Shown piece by piece: positions 31,108-40,190 of a DNA stretch of 64,000 nucleotides. The stretch's first letter is position 1, and each line of letters opens with the position of its first letter. The DNA lies in NCBI RefSeq assembly GCF_900100275.1, contig NZ_FNET01000002.1, positions 496,001 to 560,000 of the forward strand. Direction: 5' to 3'. This DNA is from Lentzea albidocapillata subsp. violacea. Lineage in GTDB: Bacteria; Actinomycetota; Actinomycetes; Mycobacteriales; Pseudonocardiaceae. The position numbers and the translations under genes are program-made. The notes below the pieces were generated by a model that was not told the origin of the DNA, did no database searches, and saw only the letters and a list, made by a program, of their open reading frames with translations.

Positions 31108-33864
31108 TTCCTGGGTCAGTTCCACGGCGGCACGCGCCGGGTCGTCGCCGAACCGGCTGCCGAACGCGTCGTGCACGCGCCACCCCGCGTGGGTGAGCGC
31201 ACGCCAGCGAGCGAGATGCGCCCGCACTCCTGAAGGGTGCGGGCGCGTCTCGACCGCGACGGCGTCGTCCTTCTCCCCCACCACCAGGTCCACTCGCCAC
31301 TGCCCGACCGGATAGCCCGTGCGCACGGTCAGTCCCGCGGCCCGCAGTTCGTGCGCGAGGCGCGCGGTCCACTCGTCCTCGGGTTCGGCGCCGGCGGTCT
31401 CGGTCGGGGCGACGTCGGCGTGCCGCAGGTATTCGCCGATCAGGCCCGGTGGTTCGGGCGCGGACGTGATGACGTGCACCTTCCGGCGCGCGCGGGTGGT
31501 CAGCACGGCGAGCAGGTTGCGGTCGTTGACGAACCGCCACGCCCCCGGCTTGGCGTCCGCGGCGAGGCTGATCACGACCTCGTCGAACTCGCTGCCCTGC
31601 ACGCCGTGCACGGTGCCGACACGCACGCCACCGGTGGTGATCTCGTCCAGCGTGAGCTCGCTGAGCAGCGCCTCCTCCAGCGCGTCGGCCTGCGCGCGGA
31701 ACGGGGTCACGACGCCGATCGAGCGCACGCCCGCGGCCACCCGCTTGCGGACGTGGGCGAGCACGGCGTCGACCTCGGTCTGGTTGACGCCCTTCGTGGT
31801 GCGATCGCCGTCGACGCGTTCGGTGTCGATGCAGTCGACGTCGGCGATCGACGGGTGCGTGGTGAGCAGCGCGATCTTGCCGTCGTAGAACCTGGCCGCC
31901 GCGAACCCGATCAGGTGCGGCGCGCAGCGGTGGTGCTCGTCGAGCCAGTGCACGCCCGCCGTCGCCGCGCCCGCGTCGAACAGGCTCACCTTCGGCACGT
32001 CCAGCCGGTCGCGCAGGTCCTGGGTGCCCTCCGCGTCGACCGCCGCCCGCACCGCCTGGTCGCTGACGAACGACACGTGCCGCAGCTGCCGGGGATCACC
32101 GCCGATCACCGCGGACCGGCCGCGCAGCAACGCGGGCGCGGCCAGCGGCTGGTCGACGTGGCTGGCCTCGTCGATGATCACCAGGTCGAACATGCCGGGC
32201 ACGGGCGGCAGGATGTCCTCCACATCGGACAGCGTGCCGACCCACAACGGCAGTGCCGCAACGAGATCCGCGCTGTCGATCTCGGCGAGCCCGCGCCGCC
32301 GGGCCGCCCGCCCGGACCGCAGCGCCTTCGCCAGCGCCGCCACCGCCCGGCGCGCGCCGGCACCCCGCCGGCTCACCGAGTACTCCTTGAGCCACGCGGC
32401 GGTGGCCATGCGGCTCGCGACGTCCTGCTCGGCCAGCAACGGCCGCAGCTCACCGAACGCCGTGCCGCCGTTCGCCCCGATCCGGACGGACGCCGCGGTC
32501 TGCTCGGCCGCCTCGACCGCGGCGCGGAGGTCTTCGACCGAGACCTCGCCCGCACCGGCGAGTCCGCGCGCCTTCCGCATCGCCCACCCGGTCCGCAGGC
32601 CACCGAGGAACCCGGTGCGCGGCTGGAGAAGTCCGTGCAGTGCGGCGAAGTCCACGCTCGCGTCGAACGCTTTCGGTGCCACGGCCCGATGCGCCGGCAT
32701 CAACGCCTGGTGCTTCTTGGCTTCGGCGGCCAGCTGTTCGTCGGTGAGCGAGCCACCGGTCGTGCGTTCGACACGGCTGACAGCGGCGGCGGCCGCCCGC
32801 CGGACGCGGTCGAGTTCGTTCAGGCGCTCGGGATTGCTCGTGGCGGTCAGCCCGTCGCTCAGTTCGCGCGCCATCTCCTGCCGCAGCTCGGAGTCACCGA
32901 ACAGCACCGGCACCGGCCCGCCCGCTTTCCGCAGCGCACCACCGAGCACGTCGGCGGCGTTGCGCGTGCGGCTCGCGAGGAGCACGGACTTCCCCGCCGC
33001 CACCGCATCGAGCGCCAACGCCGCGAGAGTGTGCGTCTTGCCCGCACCAGGAGGCCCGCCCACGACCGTGATCCGCGCACGGCGTGCGTGCTCGACCGCG
33101 CGCATCTGACTGTGGCTGAGCGGCAACGCCGAACTGATCGGCTCGTCGTGGTGGTCCGGCTCGGCGGCGGCGCCGTACAGGGCCGCGAACGCCGTGCCGT
33201 CGATGCCCTTCTTGCCCGACCAGTCGAACAGGGCCGTGCCGTGCTCGGTGTTCACGACGGGCTCACCCGCGTGCAGCCCGGCTCCCATCGCGACGACGAG
33301 TTCGCTGCCGGAGATCAGCTTCTTGGGGTCGTCGTGCACGATCGGCACGTTCTCGAACCCGGCGAGCCGCAACGTCTGGGTGATCCAGGCCTCGGTCGGC
33401 GCGAGCGCGGCCTCCCGTTCGGCGGTCTTCGCCCAGTCGTCGATCAGCGGGAACACCCCGGCGTCACCGGCGACGTGGTAGGCGTAGCCGAGGCCCAGCC
33501 CGTGGTGCAGCCGCACCGGCCGCGACACCAGCGGCAGGCACACGCGCCGCCGTTGCCCGCCGATCTGCGCGGGCCCGGCGAGGAACGCCCAGCCCAGCCG
33601 CAGCAACCGGTCCTCCTGGTGCAGCGCGTCGTACGCGGCCAGGTGCGTGACCTCGTCGCGGGCTTGCTTGGGCGCGGTCCACGACACCGGCGTCCAGTGC
33701 GGACCCTCCTGCACGAGCGTGATCGCCCGCCACGACGGCTCGTGGTCGCCGAGCCAGAGCAGCCCGGCGGCCTTGGTGAGGTCGAGCACGAGCTTCTGCG
33801 GCTGCTCGGCGGCACTCAACCGCGCCAGGGTGCGCAACACGGCAGAAACGTTCACGCGGGACAT
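31072..33864 (-). CDS. SF1 (UPF1/DNA2-like) helicase with C-terminal nuclease-like domain
   Basis: 930 aa from ATG 33864. The N-terminal 250 residues are unlike known domains. Helicase motifs: Walker A GGPPGAGKTHT (269-279), Walker B DLVIIDEASHVDQP, motif III AVIGGDPRQLRHVSF, motif V VGTVHGVQGSEFDEV and motif VI-like AVLTTRARRKVHV. After about residue 845 comes a short domain EWTARLAHELRAAGL...VDLVV...VAVETRPH that resembles the DUF559/MTES_1575 PD-(D/E)xK nuclease fold, with Arg in place of the catalytic Lys. Helicase-nuclease pairs of this kind occur in DNA repair and phage defence. No defence neighbours are present. Overlaps the hydrolase 3' end by 36 bp. Confidence 0.9.
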   Translation of the reverse strand: MSRVNVSAVLRTLARLSAAEQPQKLVLDLTKAAGLLWLGDHEPSWRAITLVQEGPHWTPVSWTAPKQARDEVTHLAAYDALHQEDRLLRLGWAFLAGPAQIGGQRRRVCLPLVSRPVRLHHGLGLGYAYHVAGDAGVFPLIDDWAKTAEREAALAPTEAWITQTLRLAGFENVPIVHDDPKKLISGSELVVAMGAGLHAGEPVVNTEHGTALFDWSGKKGIDGTAFAALYGAAAEPDHHDEPISSALPLSHSQMRAVEHARRARITVVGGPPGAGKTHTLAALALDAVAAGKSVLLASRTRNAADVLGGALRKAGGPVPVLFGDSELRQEMARELSDGLTATSNPERLNELDRVRRAAAAAVSRVERTTGGSLTDEQLAAEAKKHQALMPAHRAVAPKAFDASVDFAALHGLLQPRTGFLGGLRTGWAMRKARGLAGAGEVSVEDLRAAVEAAEQTAASVRIGANGGTAFGELRPLLAEQDVASRMATAAWLKEYSVSRRGAGARRAVAALAKALRSGRAARRRGLAEIDSADLVAALPLWVGTLSDVEDILPPVPGMFDLVIIDEASHVDQPLAAPALLRGRSAVIGGDPRQLRHVSFVSDQAVRAAVDAEGTQDLRDRLDVPKVSLFDAGAATAGVHWLDEHHRCAPHLIGFAAARFYDGKIALLTTHPSIADVDCIDTERVDGDRTTKGVNQTEVDAVLAHVRKRVAAGVRSIGVVTPFRAQADALEEALLSELTLDEITTGGVRVGTVHGVQGSEFDEVVISLAADAKPGAWRFVNDRNLLAVLTTRARRKVHVITSAPEPPGLIGEYLRHADVAPTETAGAEPEDEWTARLAHELRAAGLTVRTGYPVGQWRVDLVVGEKDDAVAVETRPHPSGVRAHLARWRALTHAGWRVHDAFGSRFGDDPARAAVELTQELPAAGLDQRLG

Positions 33865-33895
33865 CGTGCCATTCGAGGCGCTAGCTTCGTGCACC

Positions 33896-34729
33896 GTGGA
33901 GGATCTTCCCAGCGGCTTGCCCGAACACGAGCTCAAAACCGGCCTCGCCCGGTACGGCATCACCGGGCCACCGGTCTACGCCCCCGTCGGCTTCGGCGAC
34001 TACCACTGGACGGTCTACGACCGGTGGTTCACCTCGGTGTCGGACCTGACGACCAAGCCACTGGCCGGTCTGCGGCAGGCGATGGAGACCGCGGCGAGTC
34101 TGGCCGAGCAACTGCCGTTCGTGGTGGCACCGGTGCGATCGGACGACGGCGAGACCGTGGTCCTGCTCAACGACCGCTACGCGCTGAGCGTCTTCCCTTA
34201 CGTCATGGGAAAAGCCGGATCTTTCGGTGATCCGGTCCATCCCGGCGTGAGCGAGCTGCTGACCGCGCTGCACCGCTGTGAGCCACCGGCGGGCACCCCG
34301 GTCGCCCCGATCGACGTCCCGGCCAGGGCCGCGCTGACGGCGTTGCTCGACGAGCCCGGCGAGTGGTTCTCGGACCAGGCCCGCGAAGTCTTCGTGGCCC
34401 ACACCGAGATCCTCCGCGCCGCACTGACCGAACTGGACCTGCTCGCCGGGCAGCTCCCGGACGAGCGGGTCGTCACCCACGGAGAACCCCACGCGGGCAA
34501 CGTGATCCACAGTCCGCAGGGCCTGTGCCTGATCGACTGGGACACGGTCGGACTGGCCCCGCCGGAACGCGACCACTGGCTGGTCGGCGGTTACAGCGCC
34601 TTCTACTCGCTGCGGTGGGCCGTCGGCGACATCGCGGAGTTCACCGAAAAGCTCCGCGCCCCGCACGAACAGTCGCGGGACGCGGAGCTCGCGTTGCACT
34701 ACTTCACAGAGACACTCAAAAACCTTTAG
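33896..34729 (+). CDS. Aminoglycoside phosphotransferase-family kinase-like protein
   Basis: 277 aa from GTG 33896 (MEDLPSGLPEHELK); upstream codons belong to the divergent helicase. The kinase fold is of APH type with a shortened N-lobe (GFGDYHWTVYDRWFTSVSDL). The catalytic loop is HGEPHAGN, where most APH enzymes have HGDLHxxN, and the metal-binding motif IDWDTVGLAPPERD is intact. A small-molecule substrate is likely but cannot be named. It starts 31 bp from the divergent helicase and ends 4 bp before the convergent sigma-factor stop. Confidence 0.85.
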   Translation: MEDLPSGLPEHELKTGLARYGITGPPVYAPVGFGDYHWTVYDRWFTSVSDLTTKPLAGLRQAMETAASLAEQLPFVVAPVRSDDGETVVLLNDRYALSVFPYVMGKAGSFGDPVHPGVSELLTALHRCEPPAGTPVAPIDVPARAALTALLDEPGEWFSDQAREVFVAHTEILRAALTELDLLAGQLPDERVVTHGEPHAGNVIHSPQGLCLIDWDTVGLAPPERDHWLVGGYSAFYSLRWAVGDIAEFTEKLRAPHEQSRDAELALHYFTETLKNL

Positions 34730-34733
34730 AGCG

Positions 34734-35672
34734 TCAGCCGGCCAGCGCGAAAAGATCGTCCCGGTCGCCCGACTGCTTGAGCTGGGCGAGAGACTGCTTC
34801 TCCAGCTGGCGGATGCGCTCACGGGTCAGGCCGAGCTCCTGCGCGACCTCCTGCAGGGTGCGGGCACGCCCGTCCTCCAGACCGTAGCGCAGGCGCATGA
34901 TCCGGCCCTGCCGTTCGGGCAGGACGTCCAGGAGGGAGCGGATGCCCTCGGTGAACTCCTGCTGCTCCACCAGGTCCGGCGCGGACACGCCGTCGGTGTC
35001 CTGGATCAGGTCGCCCAGCACCGACTCGCCCTCGCCGCCGACCGGCGTCTCCAGCGACACGCAGGTGCGCGCCGCGTCCCGCATGTCCTGCACGCGCGAC
35101 GGCGAGCACTTGGCCTCGGCGGCGATCTCCTCGATCGTCGCCTCGCGCCCGAACGACGCGGACAGCTTCTGCCCGATCTTCCTGAGTTTGTTGACCTCTT
35201 CGACCACGTGCACCGGCAGGCGCACGGTGCGGGTCTGCTCGGCCAGACCGCGTTCGATCGCCTGGCGGATCCACCACATGGCGTAGGTCGAGAACTTGTA
35301 GCCCTTGGCGTAGTCGAACTTCTCGACCGCGCGGATCAGGCCGAGGTTGCCCTCCTGGATCACGTCCCCGAACGGCAGTCCGCGGAACGAGTGCTTCTTC
35401 GCGACCGACACGACCAGGCGCAGGTTCGCGCGGATCATGTGGTCCTTGGCGCGCTCGCCCTCGGCGGCGATCCGGCGCAGCAGCCTCGGCTCGCGCGTCG
35501 TGTCACCGGTCTGGAGCAGGTGCGCGGCGTACACGCCGGCCTCGATGCGCCGGGACAGGCCGACCTCCTCGGACGCGGTGAGCAGCGGTGTGCGCCCGAC
35601 CTCGCGGAGGTACTGGCCGACCAGGTCCGCGTCCTGCTGCCCGGACGCGCGGTTCTTCAGATCTGCGGGCAT
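34734..35672 (-). CDS. Group 2 RNA polymerase sigma-70 factor (HrdB/SigB-related)
   Basis: 312 aa from ATG 35672, preceded by a GGGGGA ribosome site. Region 1.2 is [20 protein letters not shown]; region 2 has [12 protein letters not shown], the [20 protein letters not shown] core-binding helix and [12 protein letters not shown] for the -10. Region 3 ([11 protein letters not shown]) and region 4 ([20 protein letters not shown]) are complete. It lacks the long N-terminal extension of the main sigma, so it is a non-essential group 2 factor, probably for stress or stationary phase. The upstream 100 bp has a TTACAT/TATAGG pair that could be its promoter. It follows the CNNM gene on the same strand. 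Confidence 0.93.
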   Translation of the reverse strand: MPADLKNRASGQQDADLVGQYLREVGRTPLLTASEEVGLSRRIEAGVYAAHLLQTGDTTREPRLLRRIAAEGERAKDHMIRANLRLVVSVAKKHSFRGLPFGDVIQEGNLGLIRAVEKFDYAKGYKFSTYAMWWIRQAIERGLAEQTRTVRLPVHVVEEVNKLRKIGQKLSASFGREATIEEIAAEAKCSPSRVQDMRDAARTCVSLETPVGGEGESVLGDLIQDTDGVSAPDLVEQQEFTEGIRSLLDVLPERQGRIMRLRYGLEDGRARTLQEVAQELGLTRERIRQLEKQSLAQLKQSGDRDDLFALAG

Positions 35673-35772
35673 GCCAAATCCCCCGTATCCGTTGGCAGGT
35701 GTTGCAGCGGGCGAACTCGCCGCCGTCTGCGGAGCAACGGCCCTATACACCGCTGCACTCCTATGTAACGGT

Positions 35773-37056
35773 TCAGAGGTCCACTTCATTCCGCGGTTTC
35801 GCCTGTGACCTCAGCCTCACGTTGGTGATCGCGTGGTGCTCGACCTGCCGGACCTCGATCTTCCAGCCGGAGACCTCCACCACGTCACCCGGTTCTTCCG
35901 GGATGCGGCCGAGGATCAGGAGCACCAGCCCGGCGACCGTCGAGTACGGCCCTGCGGGCGCGTCGCGCAGTTCGACGCCGACGTCCACCAGGTCGTGGAT
36001 CGGGAACGTGCCGGGCAGCTCGATCGAACCGTCGGGTCCGGCCTTGACCGCCACCACGTCGGAGTCGGTCTCGTCGTAGATCTCGCCGACGATCTCCTCC
36101 AGCAGGTCTTCCAGCGTCACGATGCCGTCGACCGCGCCCTGCTCGTCCACCACCACTGCCAGTTGCTCGTGCTCGGCCTTCATCCGCCGCAACGCGTCCG
36201 TGACGCGCAGCGAGTCCGGTAGCACCATCGGCGCCCGTGCCACGTCCGTGACGGCCACGGTGTCGTCGAGCAGGTCCCGCAGGTGCACCACGCCGACCAC
36301 GTCGTCCAGGTGTCCGTTCCTGGTCACCGGCGCCCGCGAATGTCCGGACCTCGCCAGGATTTCCCGTGCGGCGGGGGTGTCCAAACCTGATTCGACGATC
36401 GTCACCTGCCGCCGCGGCACCAGGACCTCGCGCAGCCTCCGTTCGTGGATCTCCAGCGCACCGGTCATGATCGTGCGTTGTTCCTGGTTCAGGTGCTGTT
36501 GCACCTCAACGAGATCACGCAGCTCCTCCGGGGACATCTGCTCCTCGTCGGCGTTCGGGTCGCCGCCGAACACGCGCACCACGAGGTCGGTCGACCTGCT
36601 GAGCAGCCACACCACGGGCCGGGAGATCGTCGACAGCAGGTCGAGCGTGCCGGCGACGATCTTCGCCCAGCGCACGGCGTACTGCATCGCGAGGCGCTTG
36701 GGCGCCAGTTCCCCGAAGACGAGTGTGACGAACGTCAGGACCACCGTCACGAGCGCGATCGCGACCCCGTTCGCGGCACCTCCGAGGAAGCTCAGCAGCG
36801 GCACGATCGGTGCCGCCAGCGAGACCGCGGCGGTCGCCGAGGCGAGGAACCCGGACAGCGTGATGCCGATCTGGACCGTCGCGAAGTACCTGTTCGGATC
36901 GCGTGCGAGGCGCACGAGCCTGCGGTGCCCGGTGCGTTCCAGCGAGCGCAGCTGACCTTCGCGCAAGGACACGAACGCCATCTCGCTGCCCGCGAAAGCC
37001 GCGTTGAGCAAGACCAGAACCGCGACCAGCGCGAGGTTGAAGCCATAGCCGTCCAC
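35773..37056 (-). CDS. CNNM/CorC family membrane protein (hemolysin-like, CBS domains)
   Basis: 427 aa. The CNNM transmembrane domain (1-190) has [13 protein letters not shown], the [12 protein letters not shown] helix and [12 protein letters not shown]. The CBS pair (about 205-325) includes [14 protein letters not shown] and [24 protein letters not shown]. The C-terminal CorC_HlyC domain (about 340-420) has [16 protein letters not shown] and [17 protein letters not shown]. Family members act in Mg2+/Co2+ efflux or homeostasis. GTG 37056 was chosen; longer in-frame extensions cross the divergent ATPase gene. The start is 83 bp from that gene. Confidence 0.94.
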   Translation of the reverse strand: MDGYGFNLALVAVLVLLNAAFAGSEMAFVSLREGQLRSLERTGHRRLVRLARDPNRYFATVQIGITLSGFLASATAAVSLAAPIVPLLSFLGGAANGVAIALVTVVLTFVTLVFGELAPKRLAMQYAVRWAKIVAGTLDLLSTISRPVVWLLSRSTDLVVRVFGGDPNADEEQMSPEELRDLVEVQQHLNQEQRTIMTGALEIHERRLREVLVPRRQVTIVESGLDTPAAREILARSGHSRAPVTRNGHLDDVVGVVHLRDLLDDTVAVTDVARAPMVLPDSLRVTDALRRMKAEHEQLAVVVDEQGAVDGIVTLEDLLEEIVGEIYDETDSDVVAVKAGPDGSIELPGTFPIHDLVDVGVELRDAPAGPYSTVAGLVLLILGRIPEEPGDVVEVSGWKIEVRQVEHHAITNVRLRSQAKPRNEVDL

Positions 37057-37139
37057 ACGTTTGGGGTAGCACGCACGGTGGTATTTCGCACCCTGACGGC
37101 AGTCTTGAGCAAGCAGGACGCCCTCAGGGACGAGGTGGG

Positions 37140-37541
37140 ATGAATATGGACGCCCCCGAGGTGCTGAGCGCCTCCGCGAGGACCTTGCACACCCTGCCGG
37201 AGGACGAGCCGGATCTCGGCGCGATGCGCGGGTGGATCGGAACCTTGCTGAGGGACCTGCCGGAGGACGTCGTGCTCGACGTCCTCCTCGTGTGTACGGA
37301 GCTCGCGAGCAACGCGTACGAGCACGCAGAAGGACCACGCACCGTGCGGGTGCAACGACACACGGACTTCATCCGGGTGGAGGTCGACGACCACACACCG
37401 GCCGAACTCCCCCGGCTGGGGCAGTCGCGTCTCGGTGACACGCGAGGCCGTGGGCTGGTGTTGATCGCCCAGCTCTCCCGGTGCTGGGGAACTCGGGCGT
37501 TCACGGGCGGGAAGACCCTCTGGGCAGAGGTGAACGCATAG
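37140..37541 (+). CDS. Anti-sigma-type ATP-binding protein (HATPase_c_2, SpoIIAB/RsbW fold)
   Basis: 133 aa, a single GHKL ATPase domain. The N-box is ELASNAYEHA; the VEVDDHTPAELP strand is the D-x-x sensor loop; GRGLVLIAQL is the glycine-rich G2. This is the small Streptomyces-type ATP-binding regulator family, related to anti-sigma serine kinases of the RsbW/SpoIIAB group. GAGGTGGG precedes the ATG. It is the first plus-strand gene after the CNNM/sigma pair; whether it acts on the nearby group 2 sigma factor (34734-35672) is a guess. A 7-bp stem-loop follows its stop (37546-37564). Confidence 0.9.
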   Translation: MNMDAPEVLSASARTLHTLPEDEPDLGAMRGWIGTLLRDLPEDVVLDVLLVCTELASNAYEHAEGPRTVRVQRHTDFIRVEVDDHTPAELPRLGQSRLGDTRGRGLVLIAQLSRCWGTRAFTGGKTLWAEVNA

Positions 37542-37545
37542 GTCG

Positions 37546-37564
37546 TCTGTGCGTTTCGCACAGA
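37546..37564 (+). terminator. Short stem-loop after the HATPase gene
   Basis: TCTGTGC-GTTTC-GCACAGA is a perfect 7-bp stem with a 5-nt loop, 4 bp after the ATPase stop. There is no T-tract, so a terminator role is only possible. Confidence 0.35.
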
Positions 37565-37620
37565 GAAGTCATGACAGCGCACGGGTGGGACTCGCCGCGC
37601 GTCTCTTCGATCCTCGAAGC

Positions 37621-37896
37621 ATGACGACAACGGTTTCGCCGGCGGTCCGGCCGCTGGTGCGCCACGGGGCGGAGATGCTCGTGGCGATGCTGATCGGAAT
37701 GGCCCTGCTCGGGCCCCTGTGGACGCCCGGACGGGTCGAGGTGGCCGCCACGGCTGGCCCTACCGGCGGAGACAGTCTGGGCGCGACGAGAGTCGTGCCT
37801 GAGGTTCGGCCGCCCCGAACCCGGCTATCGCGGACCAGACTTCGACACAGGCCCTACCGGCGGAGACAGGCGGGCACGGTCAGGGTGGTCGGCTGA
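37621..37896 (+). CDS. Short membrane protein, probably C-terminally truncated or altered
   Basis: 91 aa from ATG 37621. The first 50 residues look like the start of a common actinobacterial small membrane-protein family (short lead, RHGAEMLVAMLIGMALLGPLW helix, then R-V-EVAA). After VEVAA the expected second and third helices are absent and the chain becomes Arg-rich and shapeless (RTRLSRTRLRHRPYRRRQ). The switch coincides with the first copy of a 20-bp direct repeat (37756-37775). The 3' end overlaps the convergent oxygenase gene by 43 bp. Likely a gene whose 3' part was replaced. Low coding confidence for the second half. Confidence 0.5.
   Translation: MTTTVSPAVRPLVRHGAEMLVAMLIGMALLGPLWTPGRVEVAATAGPTGGDSLGATRVVPEVRPPRTRLSRTRLRHRPYRRRQAGTVRVVG
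37756..37869. repeat. 20-bp direct repeat pair flanking a 74-bp unit
   Basis: GGCCCTACCGGCGGAGACAG occurs at 37756-37775 and again at 37850-37869. The second copy contains the stop codon of the DUF2236 gene. Just inside the repeats are imperfect inverted ends (GTCTGG-x-CGCGA and its complement, CGCGGACCAGAC). A 7-bp stem-loop, GGTTCGG-ccgcc-CCGAACC, lies in the middle. It may be a small duplicated or inserted element. Confidence 0.6.
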
Positions 37897-38936
37897 CCGT
37901 CGGTGAGCGTGCGGACGCTCGCGCCGAGCAGCAGGTCACCAGCCTTGTCGAGCACGGCGCGGGCGACCCGGCTGCGGTCCTCGCCGCGTTCGAACACGCG
38001 CATGACCTTCGCGCCCGTCCTGACCGCCGTGGTCCAGCCCCGCGAGTGCGGGACCTCCAGCCAGTCCGCGACCTCCTCGTCGACGACCTGCCGCACCATC
38101 GCCGCGACGACACCGTCGAAAGCCTTGCCGGGCACGAACTTCTCGTACAGCTCGACGAGGTTCCTGGTGAGCTCGACGCCTTCCTGCGACGGCGCGTAGG
38201 ACGCCCGGACCATGGTGTTGCTGACTTCTTCGGCCTCTGCCAGCGTTTCCGGCATCGCGTCCGGGCGGATGCCGAGCACCGCGCCGGCGACGCGCCAGAC
38301 GTGGTAGTAGTCCTCGGCCTCCGTGTCGGTCACCGAGACGCCGATGCGGCGCATGCCGTCGATCACCTGCGCGGAGAAGATCAGCAGCGCGCCGAGCAGG
38401 TCCTGCTGGCACACCGGAACGCCGTCCGCTTCATGGTCCCACTCCGGCGAGCGGCCGACGAAGTAGCGGACCGCCGCGTGGATCAGCCGGGTCTTCTGGA
38501 TGGTCGGCACGAACGAGCCGCCCGTGCCGAAAGCGTTGGGCTCCATCATGTTCAGCACGAACTGCGACGTCTCCGACAGCCTGCGGTGCGGCTGGTTGAG
38601 CCGGTGGGTGATCGTGAGGACCCGGGACGGCCTGGGCTGCGCGTAGCAGTTGACCATCGCGCCGAACGACAGCACCGACGCCACGTGCACGCCGTCGTCG
38701 ACGAAGAACTCGTGCGCGCGGGCGACGCGTTCCTCGTCCATCCACTCGGGCGGGTCGTCGGTGGCGACGAGGTAGTCGCGGACCACGGGCGGCAGGTGCG
38801 CCGGGATGGGCTCGTCGTTGCCGCGGAACTCCGCGAGCACCTGGTTGACCTCGTTCAGGCTGCCGCTCTCGACCAGGTGCGCGATCACGGCGTCGGCGAG
38901 CGGGTCGCCCTCGTACTTCAGCGCGTCCAGGTCCAC
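37854..38936 (-). CDS. DUF2236 / MpaB-Lcp-like oxygenase family protein
   Basis: 360 aa, the size of a DUF2236 protein. The family includes latex-clearing proteins and fungal MpaB and binds haem in characterised members. Visible family features: PPEWMDEERVARAHEFF, the ASVLSFGAMVNCYA helix, TITHRLNQPHRRLSET, QKTRLIHAAVRYFV, and a late EDYYHVWRVAGAVLGI helix. The His residues in these helices are the usual haem-coordination candidates. GTG start (VDLDALKYEGDP). The last codons lie in the second copy of the 20-bp direct repeat. The substrate is unknown. Confidence 0.88.
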   Translation of the reverse strand: MDLDALKYEGDPLADAVIAHLVESGSLNEVNQVLAEFRGNDEPIPAHLPPVVRDYLVATDDPPEWMDEERVARAHEFFVDDGVHVASVLSFGAMVNCYAQPRPSRVLTITHRLNQPHRRLSETSQFVLNMMEPNAFGTGGSFVPTIQKTRLIHAAVRYFVGRSPEWDHEADGVPVCQQDLLGALLIFSAQVIDGMRRIGVSVTDTEAEDYYHVWRVAGAVLGIRPDAMPETLAEAEEVSNTMVRASYAPSQEGVELTRNLVELYEKFVPGKAFDGVVAAMVRQVVDEEVADWLEVPHSRGWTTAVRTGAKVMRVFERGEDRSRVARAVLDKAGDLLLGASVRTLTDGQPTTLTVPACLRR

Positions 38937-39052
38937 GGCGCCGAGCGTATGGGTCTGTCCGGGCCGTTGATCGCCATGATCACCTCTTCAGCCCAGTGAT
39001 TCCACGCGTTCGTGGGCAACGGTGACCTCGATTGGAGTAAGTGCAACCAGGC

Positions 39053-39694
39053 TCAGGAACCTGAGGTGAGGACGTCGAACGCGTGCCTGCGGTGTTCCGC
39101 GAACAGCTTCAGCGCCCCCTCCACGTTCCCCAGCCGCAGCGCGGCCACCAGGTCCCGGTGCTCGTCGCGGATCTGCTCCAGGTACCCGTCGGTACTCAGC
39201 CGCACCCGTGTGATCAGGAACAGGTGCACCTGCGACCGGATCGCCTCCCAGGCCTGGGTCAGTCGCGAGTGGCCGGCGGCGGCGTACACAGCGTCGTGGA
39301 ACGCGATGTCGCACCGCACCATCTCGTGCGGCGTCAAGGCGCGTTCCATCTCCAGCGCCGCCGCCGCGATCTTCTCCAGCGAGGCGCCCGTGGCCACCAC
39401 GCGCTGGACGGCCAGCACCTCCAGGGCGCCACGCAGACTGTCCAGCTCGGCAACATCCTGAAGGGACAGCTCGGCGACCGTGGTGCCGCGGTGCCACTCG
39501 GCGCGCACCAGGCCCTCGTGTTCGAGCACGCGCAGCGCGTCCCGGACAGGACCGCGCGAGACCTGGAGGGCCTCGGACAGCTCCACCTCGCGCAGCGCGC
39601 TGCCCGGCGGGTAGCCGCCGTCGAAGATGGCCTCGCGGATCATGTCCGCGACCTCGCTGCCCAGACCTCGCCGTCGTGCCGGACCCACTGTCAT
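39053..39694 (-). CDS. GntR-family (FadR/FCD subgroup) transcriptional regulator
   Basis: 213 aa from ATG 39694. The N-terminal winged helix (about 10-75) has EVADMIREAIFDGGYPPGSAL, the EVELSEALQVSRGPVRDALRVLE recognition helix and GLVRAEWHRGTTVAEL. The C-terminal FCD helical domain (about 85-205) has D-x-x-FH metal/ligand positions (CDIAFHDAVYAAAGH) and DEHRDLVAAL. Divergent from a VOC gene with 49 bp between, and that gap carries two TGTTAACA palindromes. So it very probably controls itself and the VOC gene. Confidence 0.93.
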   Translation of the reverse strand: MTVGPARRRGLGSEVADMIREAIFDGGYPPGSALREVELSEALQVSRGPVRDALRVLEHEGLVRAEWHRGTTVAELSLQDVAELDSLRGALEVLAVQRVVATGASLEKIAAAALEMERALTPHEMVRCDIAFHDAVYAAAGHSRLTQAWEAIRSQVHLFLITRVRLSTDGYLEQIRDEHRDLVAALRLGNVEGALKLFAEHRRHAFDVLTSGS

Positions 39695-39702
39695 GTGAGC
39701 AA

Positions 39703-39739
39703 TGTTAACAAGCGACACCTTGTAATGATGTTAACATCA
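39703..39739. promoter_or_regulatory. GntR operator pair (TGTTAACA repeats)
   Basis: TGTTAACA occurs at 39703-39710, and again inside a perfect 14-bp palindrome TGATGTTAACATCA at 39726-39739, in the 49-bp gap between the divergent GntR and VOC genes. AT-rich symmetrical sites are typical for FadR-subgroup regulators. Confidence 0.8.
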
Positions 39740-39743
39740 CTAC

Positions 39744-40160
39744 ATGCCGAACATCCCCCGCTTTCACCTCGCCATGCCCGTCGACGACCTCTCCGCCGCC
39801 CGCGAGTTCTACGGCGAGACCCTCGGCCTGGAGCAGGGCCGCAGCTCCGACACCTGGATCGACTGGAACCTGCACGGCCACCAGTTCGTCACCCATCTCG
39901 CGCCGAGGACCGAGCGCGTCAGCAACCCGGTCGACGGCCACGACGTGCCGGTCCCCCACTTCGGCCTGGTCCTGACCGTGGACGAGTTCCAGGCGCTGGC
40001 GGCCAAGCTGACCGGCGCCGGCACGAAGTTCGTCATCGAGCCGTACGTGCGGTTCCAGGGCGAGGCCGGCGAGCAGTGGACGATGTTCCTGCTGGATCCG
40101 GCGGGCAACGCGCTGGAGTTCAAGGCCTTCGCGGACGACGCCCAGGTGTTCGCGGTCTGA
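39744..40160 (+). CDS. VOC family protein, GntR-regulated
   Basis: 138 aa. Opening [24 protein letters not shown] and closing [18 protein letters not shown] are the two metal-loop ends of a vicinal oxygen chelate protein. The His in RFHLAMP and the Glu in ALEFKAF are potential metal ligands, so dioxygenase, isomerase or epimerase activity remains possible. It starts 4 bp after the operator palindrome, so a very short leader is expected. Its pairing with a divergent FCD-type GntR suggests a metabolite-inducible catabolic or detoxification step. Confidence 0.93.
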   Translation: MPNIPRFHLAMPVDDLSAAREFYGETLGLEQGRSSDTWIDWNLHGHQFVTHLAPRTERVSNPVDGHDVPVPHFGLVLTVDEFQALAAKLTGAGTKFVIEPYVRFQGEAGEQWTMFLLDPAGNALEFKAFADDAQVFAV

Positions 40161-40190
40161 AGCCGCGTCGTCCAAAGCCCAGGTAAAAAT

